NCBI GenBank assembly: GCA_016931185.1
Contig: JAFGFI010000269.1
Coordinates: 1-51,678 of the forward strand
Direction: 5' to 3'
Length of the DNA stretch: 51,678 bases
Source: Anaerolineae bacterium
Lineage (GTDB): Bacteria; Chloroflexota; Anaerolineae; B4-G1; SLSP01
Under the pieces are notes generated by a model. The model was not told where the DNA came from and made no database searches. It saw only the letters and a list, made by a program, of their open reading frames with translations. Position numbers and translations under genes: made by a program. Positions 17,452 to 26,052 of the stretch are shown here, in pieces (within the stretch, counting starts at the first letter, position 1; every line of letters starts with the position of its first letter).

Positions 17452-18078
17452 CTACGCGTATAGTTTATGCTCCCGGATGTATGTCTCCACACCCGGAGGC
17501 ACGAGATACCTCAGCGGTAATCCTATTTGGGCACGCCGGCGTAAATCGGTAGCGGAAAGATTGACCGGGGGCATGTCCAACCAATACAATCGTTCACGCA
17601 GTTGAGGTAAACGTTTCTGAACCTGGTCTATATTTACTCGTGTACCCATACGTGGCATTACGGCTAATTGTACCAGGTCCAAGATACGTTCTGGCGCGTG
17701 CCACTTCGATAAATTGCGCAATGAGTCTTCTCCCATAAGAAAAAACCATGCTGTTACATCAAGAAATTGGTCGCGCAAAAGCTCAAGCATGTCCACTGTA
17801 TAGTGTGGGCCAGGACGAGTTACGTCCACGCAGGATAAAGCAAATGCTGTATTATCGGCTATCGCAGCCTGCACCAGTGCTACGCGCTGGTTGCCCGCTG
17901 TCATCTTATACGAAGATTTATGAGGAGGTGCGCCAGCCGGCACAAAAAGCACACCATCGAGCTGTAATTGCACACGTGCCGTCTCGGCCAACGCCAGGTG
18001 TCCATAGTGCGGAGGATCGAAGGAACCGCCGAAGATACCGAGGCGGGAAACAGGAAACGAGAAATAGGCAGTGTTCAT
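17452..18078 (-). CDS. nadD: Nicotinate-nucleotide adenylyltransferase
   Basis: Protein of 208 aa of the nucleotidyltransferase alpha/beta family; NadD converts nicotinate mononucleotide to deamido-NAD in NAD synthesis. The signature GIFGGSFDPPHYGHLALAE lies near the N-terminus (the HxGH nucleotide site is HYGH), with FVPAGAPPHK next and the C-terminal block NLSATDLRRR in place of the usual SxxSSTxIR (the final residues keep the Ser/Thr and Arg). Usual length. No clear ribosome site lies before the chosen ATG. A short repeat tract (18083-18141) separates it from the molybdenum hydroxylase gene upstream. Confidence 0.92.
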   Translation of the reverse strand: MNTAYFSFPVSRLGIFGGSFDPPHYGHLALAETARVQLQLDGVLFVPAGAPPHKSSYKMTAGNQRVALVQAAIADNTAFALSCVDVTRPGPHYTVDMLELLRDQFLDVTAWFFLMGEDSLRNLSKWHAPERILDLVQLAVMPRMGTRVNIDQVQKRLPQLRERLYWLDMPPVNLSATDLRRRAQIGLPLRYLVPPGVETYIREHKLYA

Positions 18079-18082
18079 AAGA

Positions 18083-18141
18083 AGTTAAGAGTCAGGTGTG
18101 AAAAGTTTAGGGCCTTGACTAACTCTTTACTCCTAACTCTT
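18083..18141. repeat. Heptamer-type repeat tract
   Basis: AACTCTT, TACTCCT and AACTCTT follow each other at exact seven-base steps (18121-18141), and AGTTAAGAGT (18083-18092) is a near-inverted copy. It fills the gap between nadD and the molybdenum hydroxylase gene. Confidence 0.65.
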
Positions 18142-18142
18142 A

Positions 18143-20443
18143 TCATCTTTCTTTCAAGCTGCGCAAGATGCGCTCTGCCGTGAAGGGGAATGTGTTATAC
18201 CATATTCCCGTTGCTTTACGCAATGCAGAGTGAATTGCAGCAGCCACCGGGATGAAGGGCATTTCGGCCATACCGCGCGCTCCCCATGGCCCGTTGGGTT
18301 CTTCATTCTCAATAATGATCGCCTGGACTTCGTCAGGAATGTCCTCGATCGTGGGAATAAGATATGTGCTTAGATTATTGGATAATAACCGGCCCTCTTG
18401 TTGGATAAGTTGTTCTGTCATCGTCCATCCCAATGCCTGTACTACACCTCCCTCAATCTGCCCTTCCAATAGCCGGGGATTGATCGCCTGGCCCACATCA
18501 TTAGCGCAGACAAGTTTTGGGAAGTGACATTCACCTGTCAGTGTATCTACTGCGATCTCAGCCCCAACTGCCACGTACCCATACGAAAAGTTCGGATGTC
18601 CATAGCCGGTTTCAGCATTGATCTGTGTTGTCTTTGGCGCCAGATAGGTATATTCCCCCCGCGCCGGACGTTCTTCGTCCCCCCAGCTTGTCAGGGCGAC
18701 ACCGGCCGCTCCCCGGACAGCATTGCCGATCATAAACGTCATCCGCGAGGCAGAACATGAGCCGGCGCTACCGGTAATTGCCGTATCTGCTGCTTCGAGG
18801 TGTACTTTTTCAATTGGCAGTTCCAATTCTTCCGCTGCCATCTGACGAATAACAGTCCGGGTTCCCTGTCCAACGTCAGCACTGGCTGCATACACTATCG
18901 CTTCTTCTATTTCAGCTTTGCCATATAATTCAACTGCGGCCCAGGCATTCTCCTGATAGCCAAAAGAGAAGCCCACATTTTTAATCCCTAATGCAATTCC
19001 TATACCGCGTTTGAGATAAATGGCATCACCCTTTCGGGGTTTGGTAAAGGGGGCTTGCCAACCGATCTCTGTTTTACGCCATCCCACGGCTTGTGCCGCA
19101 GCCACAAGGCAGTCTTCCAACCCGTGCGCATCTTCGGGCAGGGGCTTGCCCCACGGCATGGGATCCGCCTCATGCACAAGATTGCGTAGCCGCAATGCAA
19201 CTGGATCCATTGCCAATGCTTCCGCCAATTTGTTCATCTGTGACTCAGCGATAAAGTTTCCCTGGGGCGCGCCAAACCCTCGGAATGCACCACCGGGAAT
19301 ATTATTGGTATATGCAGCTAACACATCAGTTTTTATATTGGGAATTTTATAGGGGCCATTAACCGTAAGTACCAGGTTACCCATTACTTTGTTGGTCGTA
19401 TACACATAAGCGCCGGCATCGGCGATGACCTCGGTTTCCGCCGCCAACAATGCACCATCTGCCGCCGCTGCCCAACGCGCGCGCGCAAAGGCGCGATGTC
19501 GCTTGTGATGTCCAAAGGTTGTTTCCTCACGGCTCCATACGATTTTAACCGGGCGTTGCAATTTCCAGGCCGCTAATGCCAGGATAATCTGCACGGACAT
19601 ATCCTCTCGCCCGCCAAACGCGCCACCGATCGCGGGAATAATAACCCGCACCTGGTCTTTAGAAATGTCCAGCGCGTGTGCAATCTCAGCCTGATCCTCA
19701 TGTGACCACTGTGTCCCTACAATCACTGTGATCCGGTCCATATTATCAATGTAGGCCACGCCTGCGTCTGGTTGAAGATAAACATGCTCCTGGCCAGGAA
19801 TCTCATATTCCGCCTCCACAACCACATCAGCAACAGCAAACGCTGCTGCTACATCTCCCCGCCGGATGCGGTGGCGAGAGACCAAATTACCCTCGAAGAC
19901 CAATTCCGGGTGAATATCCAGCTCAGGATACTTAGGATGCAGGTGAACTGCATTTGGCCTAAGGGCCTCACGGGGGTCGGTAAGCACCGGTAAATCCTCA
20001 TATTCCACCCGGATTAGATCGCGTGCTTGTAACGCAGCAGCCTCGGTCTCGGCTACAATAGCAGCAACTTGATCGCCGATAAAACGTACTACATCGGTTC
20101 CCGGTTTATGCCATCCCCCATTGTTTAAAGATGGACCACAAAGCACCGGCTGATCGGGATATTGTAGGCCATACTCATTCACGGGTACATCCTTTGCTGT
20201 GAAAATAGCCACAACACCAGGCACAGCCTCAGCTTCGGTTGTGTCAATACTCAAAACACGCGCGTGTGGCCGTCCAGCGAATAACAACTTCATCGTAAGC
20301 ATACCAGTGACATCTCCGTCGCTCGCGCCAGTCATATCGCCAATATCGGCTAACGAAAAATCGCCGGGATATAATGCTTCTCCTGTCACTTTACTGTGGG
20401 CGTCAATGCGGGGCAATTTTTGACCAACGTAATTCCCTTTCAT
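18143..20443 (-). CDS. Xanthine dehydrogenase-family molybdopterin-binding subunit
   Basis: Large subunit (766 aa) of a molybdenum hydroxylase of the xanthine dehydrogenase/aldehyde oxidase family. The N-terminal Ald_Xan_dh_C domain begins RIDAHSKVTGEALYPGDF; the Mo-cofactor region follows with GGAFGGREDM, AYVYTTNK, GAFRGFGAPQGNF and DVGQGTRTVIRQMA; the catalytic-Glu loop near the C-terminus reads GARGMAEMPFIP. Substrate cannot be fixed from sequence; purines are favoured because carbamoyltransferases and carbamate kinase lie nearby. A good AAGGAGGAATACC site precedes the ATG, 14 bases after the stop of the 594-aa gene. Its FAD/2Fe-2S partner lies at 23350-24777, but three other reading frames sit between them. 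Confidence 0.9.
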   Translation of the reverse strand: MKGNYVGQKLPRIDAHSKVTGEALYPGDFSLADIGDMTGASDGDVTGMLTMKLLFAGRPHARVLSIDTTEAEAVPGVVAIFTAKDVPVNEYGLQYPDQPVLCGPSLNNGGWHKPGTDVVRFIGDQVAAIVAETEAAALQARDLIRVEYEDLPVLTDPREALRPNAVHLHPKYPELDIHPELVFEGNLVSRHRIRRGDVAAAFAVADVVVEAEYEIPGQEHVYLQPDAGVAYIDNMDRITVIVGTQWSHEDQAEIAHALDISKDQVRVIIPAIGGAFGGREDMSVQIILALAAWKLQRPVKIVWSREETTFGHHKRHRAFARARWAAAADGALLAAETEVIADAGAYVYTTNKVMGNLVLTVNGPYKIPNIKTDVLAAYTNNIPGGAFRGFGAPQGNFIAESQMNKLAEALAMDPVALRLRNLVHEADPMPWGKPLPEDAHGLEDCLVAAAQAVGWRKTEIGWQAPFTKPRKGDAIYLKRGIGIALGIKNVGFSFGYQENAWAAVELYGKAEIEEAIVYAASADVGQGTRTVIRQMAAEELELPIEKVHLEAADTAITGSAGSCSASRMTFMIGNAVRGAAGVALTSWGDEERPARGEYTYLAPKTTQINAETGYGHPNFSYGYVAVGAEIAVDTLTGECHFPKLVCANDVGQAINPRLLEGQIEGGVVQALGWTMTEQLIQQEGRLLSNNLSTYLIPTIEDIPDEVQAIIIENEEPNGPWGARGMAEMPFIPVAAAIHSALRKATGIWYNTFPFTAERILRSLKER

Positions 20444-20457
20444 AGAGGTATTCCTCC

Positions 20458-22242
20458 TTAGTCAGTAGGGTGTTTGTTCAGAATAAGTTCCGTTTCCAGG
20501 GTAAGAATCCGTCGTAACACAGCTACTGTGCTGGCATACGTGGGATCCATCCCAAAATAAGACATACTCTGCGCTCCTAAATTTTTACCTTTACTCATAG
20601 GCGTATCTGAAGCATAATGCAAAATACCAACTTCAAAAGGTACTTTATATAAATTAACGATCTCATTGGTCGGATAGCGTCGTGGACGGACAAATTCATA
20701 AAAGGCGGATAGATACGGGCCGGATTCCATTTCTACGCCTGTGTATCCAGCATCTAAAAATCCTTCCATATACTGACGATTTTGTAAAAAAGTACCGCGC
20801 ACACTAATAGCCCGTTGATTGTCCAATACATCACCATAAATCAAATAAGGAACTACATCCTTAGCGGTAAAAACGTTATTAAATAGATAGGTGTTGCGCG
20901 AATGTTCATCATAAATTGTGTTTGGAATAAGCACATCGCCGACCCGGCCATTAAGGGTTGCTGCTTTGCCAAGAATATACGCGCCACGTAACTCCCCCAC
21001 ATTGACGGCTAAGCGAGAGAGTAAATGATACGCCGCGAAACCAAGCGGGTAATCAATATTTAGGATAATCGCGTTACTGTGGCACAAAACGTCCAGAGGG
21101 AGGTCACTTAACCGGGGGTCTATGCCGGGCCATTCGGCAGTGGTGTTTGAGTTTATTTTTGCCAGGTCGATGATCTGTACTTCCAAGTCAAAGGTATGTT
21201 GGCTAGGAATACGGGTTATCCCATTTTCAGTTTCATAAATAGTTCTTTCCCGTAGCAGGTCAGTCCCCTCGGCAGTGGATAAGTATTTTTTTAATACATA
21301 ATACAGAAAGTTTGACCAGTTGCTTGGTACTTCGTGCTGACGGATACGCTGTGCTTCGTGGCATAGTGCGGGATCGGCCTCGGATTCCAGGTATGCCATT
21401 AAACGAGCCTCGTGTCGTTGGGCAAAGCCAGTGAGCATATTGACCAGGCTATGGGTATTACTGGACACAAAATAAGTAGGTCGCTCTGATAAATCAAAGG
21501 GCACGTGCTGATTTACCTGATTCCACCAGCCCTGCGTCGCACGCCGATAAGCGATATGCGATCCTGCCAGCAAACTTACAGCCAACCGTTTCCGGCATGT
21601 CGCCAGTCGATTGAGTAACGCGAAAAAATCCCCTCCCCATGCCTGTTCTAAGCGTTCCCAATCTCTTGGAGAAAGCCGCAAAACACGCCGGGTTTCTTCC
21701 AGCAATGCCATAATTTCCTTAGAAACCGGATTTTTTCCTAGAAGTCCAGTTCCTTCCAGGAGTTCTTGTAACCGTCGTGCTAAATCGGCTTGCAAACCGA
21801 TCAAATCGTGCATTTTATTCCATTCTAACTGGAACGCCGTCAATGTAGGCACAATATCATCTACATCAGAGATACTGGCGATATAGGCCGCCAGCGTATC
21901 TTGTCCATCAAAGAAAAAACGCCGTCGCCGGGCCTGCGCCACGACAGGTTGCCAACTCTCTACCTCAGGGTATCCGCCATTCCGGAGGACTTCTTCACTT
22001 TGACCTAAGACTACCAGCCGCGTGTTCAAAATGCAATGCGGCAACCGCAAACTTCCATAAATGAAGGCCGACATATCGGGCTTTTGTTTATTTGCTTTGG
22101 CATGTAGTGAAGAGTGCATTGCCGTATACGTTTCCTCCAATGTGCGGATCTGTACCGCGTCTGTTGTCCGCAACAGGGAGTAATACGTGCGAGTGTATAA
22201 GGTAATCGCATCAATGCCTTTTTTGGGAATTCTACGTTTCAT
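20458..22242 (-). CDS. Unknown protein with nucleoside-phosphorylase-like C-terminal domain
   Basis: Protein of 594 aa. Residues about 1-350 are mostly helical and unfamiliar to me. The C-terminal part (about 370-590) resembles the purine-nucleoside phosphorylase/nucleosidase fold: an early 'GAYILGKAATLNGRVGDVLI', then 'ISVRGTFLQN', then 'GVEMESGPYLSAFYEF', which corresponds to the family's VEMEx(2)A substrate loop. This would fit cleavage of a nucleoside bond and hence purine supply to the neighbouring hydroxylase. The ATG overlaps the stop of the D12 DNA methyltransferase (ATGA), so a role linked to restriction cannot be excluded; phosphorylase-fold effectors do occur in defence proteins. 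Assignment of the domain is by motif only. Confidence 0.55.
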   Translation of the reverse strand: MKRRIPKKGIDAITLYTRTYYSLLRTTDAVQIRTLEETYTAMHSSLHAKANKQKPDMSAFIYGSLRLPHCILNTRLVVLGQSEEVLRNGGYPEVESWQPVVAQARRRRFFFDGQDTLAAYIASISDVDDIVPTLTAFQLEWNKMHDLIGLQADLARRLQELLEGTGLLGKNPVSKEIMALLEETRRVLRLSPRDWERLEQAWGGDFFALLNRLATCRKRLAVSLLAGSHIAYRRATQGWWNQVNQHVPFDLSERPTYFVSSNTHSLVNMLTGFAQRHEARLMAYLESEADPALCHEAQRIRQHEVPSNWSNFLYYVLKKYLSTAEGTDLLRERTIYETENGITRIPSQHTFDLEVQIIDLAKINSNTTAEWPGIDPRLSDLPLDVLCHSNAIILNIDYPLGFAAYHLLSRLAVNVGELRGAYILGKAATLNGRVGDVLIPNTIYDEHSRNTYLFNNVFTAKDVVPYLIYGDVLDNQRAISVRGTFLQNRQYMEGFLDAGYTGVEMESGPYLSAFYEFVRPRRYPTNEIVNLYKVPFEVGILHYASDTPMSKGKNLGAQSMSYFGMDPTYASTVAVLRRILTLETELILNKHPTD

Positions 22243-23168
22243 AAATTGCCTTGTCTACCTGATTGCGTCATATTAACCTGCGGAATACATTGTCCTCGAA
22301 TCCAATCCAGGTTTCTTCCAATAAGTAGCTCTGTCATTTTTGCATGGTGTGTATTCTTCATAGCTATTACTTCTGTATCAAAGTTGTAAGCTTTTGCGAG
22401 CCGTCGTACCTCTGTGCAATTATCGTAGGTCATAAGAAAATCACCTGTCAGTGTATCTGCAATTGCAAAAAGTTCCTCATGGTCTAATTCATGGTACGTA
22501 TATAGTCGTGTACCCGCGCGTTTACCCGCGGCAGTATAAGGAGGGTCAATAAAGTAAACTGTTGTATTACAGAGAGCATTATCACGCAGAATTTGAAGCC
22601 CATCTCCCTGCATGAAAGTTATTCGATCACGCATGACGGTTATTTGTTGTATTCGACTGCTTATTGTCTCAGGATACCAACGTGACCGTATCCCTTTACC
22701 ATTTTCTCCAGTTTTAATGCGTCCTGCTCCTGAGGCAAGGATACCGCCATGGTTGATGCGGTTTCTAAGAATGGTCTGAAAAGCTTTCTCTTTCAATGTT
22801 TGTGGTATTCTTGATAAAACTTCATCCGCAGTTTCAGGAGTTAAATTAAAAGAAAGTATCTCTTCCGCTAACCAATCGGCATCTCCCTCAAGAATCGTTT
22901 CCCAAACGGCAGCAACTTGTTCATCTAATTCTACCAGTGTGATATGCCCGGCTAATCTTTCTGCCGCGACAGTTAGCCCTATAATTGCCCCACCAGCAAA
23001 AGGTTTAAGAAACTCTGTCGGTGGTTGCGGAAAAGAAAATAACCAGCGACGTACTCGAGGGACTAACCACGTTTTGCCCCCCGGATAACGAAATGGACTC
23101 CGATGTTTCACCGATGCCACGTTAACAATTTTCTGCGTATTTGTTGGTAAAAAACTCAACTGGAGCAT
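22239..23168 (-). CDS. D12-class (Dam-like) N6-adenine DNA methyltransferase
   Basis: Protein of 309 aa with the alpha-class amino-methyltransferase order: FRYPGGKT (residues 26-33), motif I FAGGAIIG (57-64), acidic VELDEQ near 79-84, a long target-recognition region, and catalytic motif IV DPPY at 208-211, then NFLMTYDN-like DFLMTYDNC near 245. It methylates adenine N6 in a recognition site that cannot be read from sequence. Directly upstream lies a 53-codon remnant of a NotI-like endonuclease, so this was probably the M gene of a restriction-modification system and may now be solitary. It overlaps the 594-aa gene by four bases. Confidence 0.9.
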   Translation of the reverse strand: MLQLSFLPTNTQKIVNVASVKHRSPFRYPGGKTWLVPRVRRWLFSFPQPPTEFLKPFAGGAIIGLTVAAERLAGHITLVELDEQVAAVWETILEGDADWLAEEILSFNLTPETADEVLSRIPQTLKEKAFQTILRNRINHGGILASGAGRIKTGENGKGIRSRWYPETISSRIQQITVMRDRITFMQGDGLQILRDNALCNTTVYFIDPPYTAAGKRAGTRLYTYHELDHEELFAIADTLTGDFLMTYDNCTEVRRLAKAYNFDTEVIAMKNTHHAKMTELLIGRNLDWIRGQCIPQVNMTQSGRQGNL

Positions 23169-23191
23169 CTAAATCTCACATTTGTAAAATT

Positions 23192-23353
23192 TCATACTCC
23201 CAATGGCGCATTAGCTTTGTCTTTAGTACAAGAAGGAACCCGGTTATTGTAAGGACACAATTTGTGCTTTCGATAACGTTTTGCTTGGGTTGAAAAATTA
23301 TCAGGAGGAAATCCAAAAACTTCAGCTAATGGGTGACTAGGAATGGTTTTCAT
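23192..23353 (-). pseudogene. N-terminal remnant of a NotI-family restriction endonuclease
   Basis: Reading frame of 53 aa, ATG at 23353 overlapping the stop of the upstream FAD/2Fe-2S gene (ATGA), stop TGA at 23192-23194. The peptide starts MKTIPSHPLAEVFGFPPDNF and continues with YRKHKLCPYNN and SCTKDKANAPLGV. To my recollection this matches the zinc-binding N-terminus of endonucleases of the NotI family, in which LAEVFGFP, a CPF/CPY pair, CTKDKA and GVCS occur and some 250-350 further residues follow. Here nothing of the catalytic part remains in any frame before the methyltransferase at 23168. A truncated R gene beside its M gene is the simplest reading. A genuine small protein is the alternative. 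Confidence 0.6.
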
Positions 23354-24777
23354 TGTTGAATCGCCTTTTCTACTGCACGGATGATTTTATAATATCCCGT
23401 GCAACGACACAAATTGCCGCTTAAAGCCGTCTTAATTTGTTCGCGGGTGGGATGGGGGAATTCTTGTAAAAGCTTGGCCGCGCTCATCACAAATCCCGGT
23501 GTACAATATCCGCACTGCACTGCATCTTCATCTATGAATGCCTGCTGTACCGGGTGCAGGATGCCATCTTTGGTCAGGCCTTCAATTGTCATAATCCGTG
23601 CTCCGTGCGCGCGGGGTGCAGGTGTCAGGCACGCTAGCGTAGCGATCCCATCCAACCACACCGTACACGCGCCACATTCGCCCTCTTCACATCCTGATTT
23701 CGTGCCTATCAGTCCCAGATCATCACGCAACATCTGAAGTAATGTTTTATCGTTTGCTCCTTGTACACTCACGCTCTGACCATTGATTACACACTGAATA
23801 GGTTCTTCTCCATCAGCATGATGGGCAATCGTCGCACCGCGCAATCGAGGCCAACGTTTAGCTCGCCCCCATAGCCGTACCATCTCCTGAGGGACCGGCA
23901 GTCCCAATCGTGTTTCTCCCATCCGTACAGCTTCAAGCCCGCGCGACACTAAAGTATGCACCTCTTCGCGGCGGAACCACGCGGTGCCGCGAATATCATC
24001 AATTGGCTGTGCGGCCTCCGCTGCTAGACGTGCCGCCTCTGCAATACAGTCAGCGTTCAATATGTCATTGAGTAACATAGCTTCTGCCTCTGGCGCACGG
24101 ATAATGGTGGGGGCAACACTGCCCAATGCAATGCGGGCTTCGGTTACACGCTCCGCCTCATCCATAGATAACACGAGAGCCACATTGGTTACAGCTATGG
24201 CAAGAACACGTCGCAGCCCTAGTTTAAGGTAAATACTGCGCTGGTATGGTTGTAATGGGGGAAATATAATATCGGTGACCATCTCGTCAGACGCCATAAT
24301 GGTACGGCGAACCCCCGTATAGAATTCCGCCAACGAGACCATACGTTTACCCCGTGTGCTAAGCAACATCAAGCGTGCATCCAATGCACGCAGTGCTGTG
24401 ATAGTATCATTCGCAGGAGAGGCCGTAACCAGATTCCCTGCAATTGTCCCTCGATTGCGCAGCGCGGGCGCACCTACCCCCCAACAAGCCTGTGCCAAAG
24501 GTAATGCTTTTTCCTGGAGCAGTGGAGAAGCCGCCGCCTGTGCGTGTGTTACCATCGGCCCAATATGTATCCGTCCATCCTCACCCACTGCAATTTCATC
24601 CAGGCCACAGATACGGGAAATATCCACTACTGCTAATGTATCATCCGGTTGATGGCGTAATGCGACTAATAAATCTGTCCCTCCCGCCATAATCCGAACA
24701 TGATCTTTATGCTCCGCCAATAGGCACAATGCTTCATCCAAATGGGTTACTGTATAATACACATTCCAAAGCGACAT
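23350..24777 (-). CDS. Xanthine dehydrogenase-family FAD-binding and 2Fe-2S subunit (fused)
   Basis: Protein of 475 aa from the ATG at 24777, chosen because TTGGGAGGGACT precedes it; an in-frame start 20 codons upstream has no ribosome site. Residues about 1-290 form the FAD-binding and CO-dehydrogenase-flavoprotein C-terminal domains (IMAGGTDLLVALR, RNRGTIAGNLVTASPAND). Residues about 320-475 form the two 2Fe-2S domains: GCEEGECGACTVWLDG with downstream C, and CGYCTPGFVM with LCRCTGYYKI. In most enzymes these are two separate chains; here they are one, arranged FAD then Fe-S. It passes electrons from the Mo subunit (18143-20443). Its stop overlaps the NotI-like remnant. Confidence 0.93.
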   Translation of the reverse strand: MSLWNVYYTVTHLDEALCLLAEHKDHVRIMAGGTDLLVALRHQPDDTLAVVDISRICGLDEIAVGEDGRIHIGPMVTHAQAAASPLLQEKALPLAQACWGVGAPALRNRGTIAGNLVTASPANDTITALRALDARLMLLSTRGKRMVSLAEFYTGVRRTIMASDEMVTDIIFPPLQPYQRSIYLKLGLRRVLAIAVTNVALVLSMDEAERVTEARIALGSVAPTIIRAPEAEAMLLNDILNADCIAEAARLAAEAAQPIDDIRGTAWFRREEVHTLVSRGLEAVRMGETRLGLPVPQEMVRLWGRAKRWPRLRGATIAHHADGEEPIQCVINGQSVSVQGANDKTLLQMLRDDLGLIGTKSGCEEGECGACTVWLDGIATLACLTPAPRAHGARIMTIEGLTKDGILHPVQQAFIDEDAVQCGYCTPGFVMSAAKLLQEFPHPTREQIKTALSGNLCRCTGYYKIIRAVEKAIQQ

Positions 24778-24890
24778 AGTCCCTCCCAAGGAGCGGGTGT
24801 GTCCACCTGCGGCTACCCGCGTCAATGAAAGCCACAACTAACCACGTTTAAAATTTGACAAATTGAAGTTCGTGAATTGACCCGGCGGGT

Positions 24891-25832
24891 CTATCCGGTT
24901 TTACCCTGTTTCACCTCGCGCACCACATAAAGTGGGCGTTTGCGCACTTCGTTATAAATCCGGCCCACATACTCACCCAGAATACCGATCATCCACAGTT
25001 GTACGCCACCAATGAAGAAAAGTAGACTGATCATTGTTCCCTGTCCAGCCAATGGGGCATGTCCTCCCAGACGGACAATCGTTAAAACTATAGCTGTGAA
25101 CAAACCTAGAATGGTAGAGAATGTCCCCATCCATGTCGAGAGTTTAAGAGGGATAAACGAGAATCCCATAATACCATTTAAAGCCAGTCGCAACATTTTG
25201 GATAGTGAATATTTAGTCTCGCCAGCCTTACGGGCAAAACGGTGATAGGGAACACCTGTCTGTCGAAACCCAACCCAGGAGGTCATGCCGCGTACAAAAC
25301 GATCTTGTTCCCGCATTTCCTTTAAATAGTCCAATACCTTGCGATCAAGTAATCGAAAATCTCCGGCTTCCATAGGAATCTGCACGTCGGTGAGAGCTTG
25401 AATGATACGGTAGAACCATCCCGCCGTCCATAACTTAAACCAGGTCTCCCCCTCACGGGTGGCGCGCACCGCGTACACAACTTCATAACCTTCACGCCAT
25501 TTGGCTATCAGGTCTGCGATAACCTCGGGCGGGTCCTGCAAATCAGAGTCAATGACACTCACCGCATCCCCACGCGCGTAATCCATCCCCGCTGTAATCG
25601 CCAACTGATGTCCAAAATTACGCGAGAAGTGGATGACAACGACATGCTCAGGATCACGCTCATGGAGTTCATCCATAAGTTGTGGAGAACGGTCGCGGCT
25701 ACCATCATTGACCAATACCAATTCCCACGATTCGCCTAACAACTCCATTGTATCGTGAACACGACGATAAAACTCTTGAATTAAGGCTTCTTCGTTAAAC
25801 ACGGGTGCAACTACTGAAAATCGAGGGGTCAT
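24891..25832 (-). CDS. Family 2 glycosyltransferase with C-terminal membrane helices
   Basis: Protein of 313 aa from the ATG at 25832, which follows TTTGGAGGTAACG; an in-frame start 17 codons upstream lies in repeat sequence. GT-A fold of the DPM1/GtrB/ArnC group: SVVAPVFNEE, VLVNDGSRDRS, the DxD-type SVIDSDLQDPPE and the acceptor segment KYSLSKMLRLALNG, then two hydrophobic helices (about 225-250 and 260-285). Members transfer a sugar from a nucleotide sugar to a polyprenyl phosphate at the inner membrane. No partner flippase is near, and it is likely monocistronic. Confidence 0.88.
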   Translation of the reverse strand: MTPRFSVVAPVFNEEALIQEFYRRVHDTMELLGESWELVLVNDGSRDRSPQLMDELHERDPEHVVVIHFSRNFGHQLAITAGMDYARGDAVSVIDSDLQDPPEVIADLIAKWREGYEVVYAVRATREGETWFKLWTAGWFYRIIQALTDVQIPMEAGDFRLLDRKVLDYLKEMREQDRFVRGMTSWVGFRQTGVPYHRFARKAGETKYSLSKMLRLALNGIMGFSFIPLKLSTWMGTFSTILGLFTAIVLTIVRLGGHAPLAGQGTMISLLFFIGGVQLWMIGILGEYVGRIYNEVRKRPLYVVREVKQGKTG

Positions 25833-25850
25833 CGTTACCTCCAAATCGTT

Positions 25851-25932
25851 GAAAGTCCAAAGTCGAAATACATCAGACGTCAAATGTTAGATTCCAAGAG
25901 TTAATCTGACGTTTGACGTCCAAGATCTAATA
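25851..25932. repeat. Inverted heptamer-type repeats upstream of the glycosyltransferase
   Basis: GAAAGTC CAAAGTC GAAATAC (25851-25871) and TCTGACG TTTGACG TCCAAGA (25905-25925) run in seven-base steps, and CAGACGTCAAATGT faces a near-complement ACGTTTGACGTC. Non-coding. Confidence 0.65.
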
Positions 25933-25981
25933 GTGTAAGTATACACATTCCTCAACGGTATGCAAACAGAGGCGACAAACA

Positions 25982-26042
25982 TAAAAAATGGAGGGTGTTT
26001 CTGAATGGCGCCCTATTTCTAAATTGAGGCGCCATTCAGAAA
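25982..26042 (-). terminator. Hairpin with distal T run after the PLP-enzyme gene
   Basis: TTTCTGAATGGCGCC at 25998-26012 pairs with GGCGCCATTCAGAAA at 26028-26042. Read on the minus strand the hairpin lies about 10 bases after the stop at 26053 and is followed, after some 10 bases, by a run of six T (25982-25987). A second pairing, CCTATTTCT (26012-26020) with AGAAATAGG (26039-26047), excludes part of the first. Confidence 0.6.
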
Positions 26043-26052
26043 TAGGATAGCA

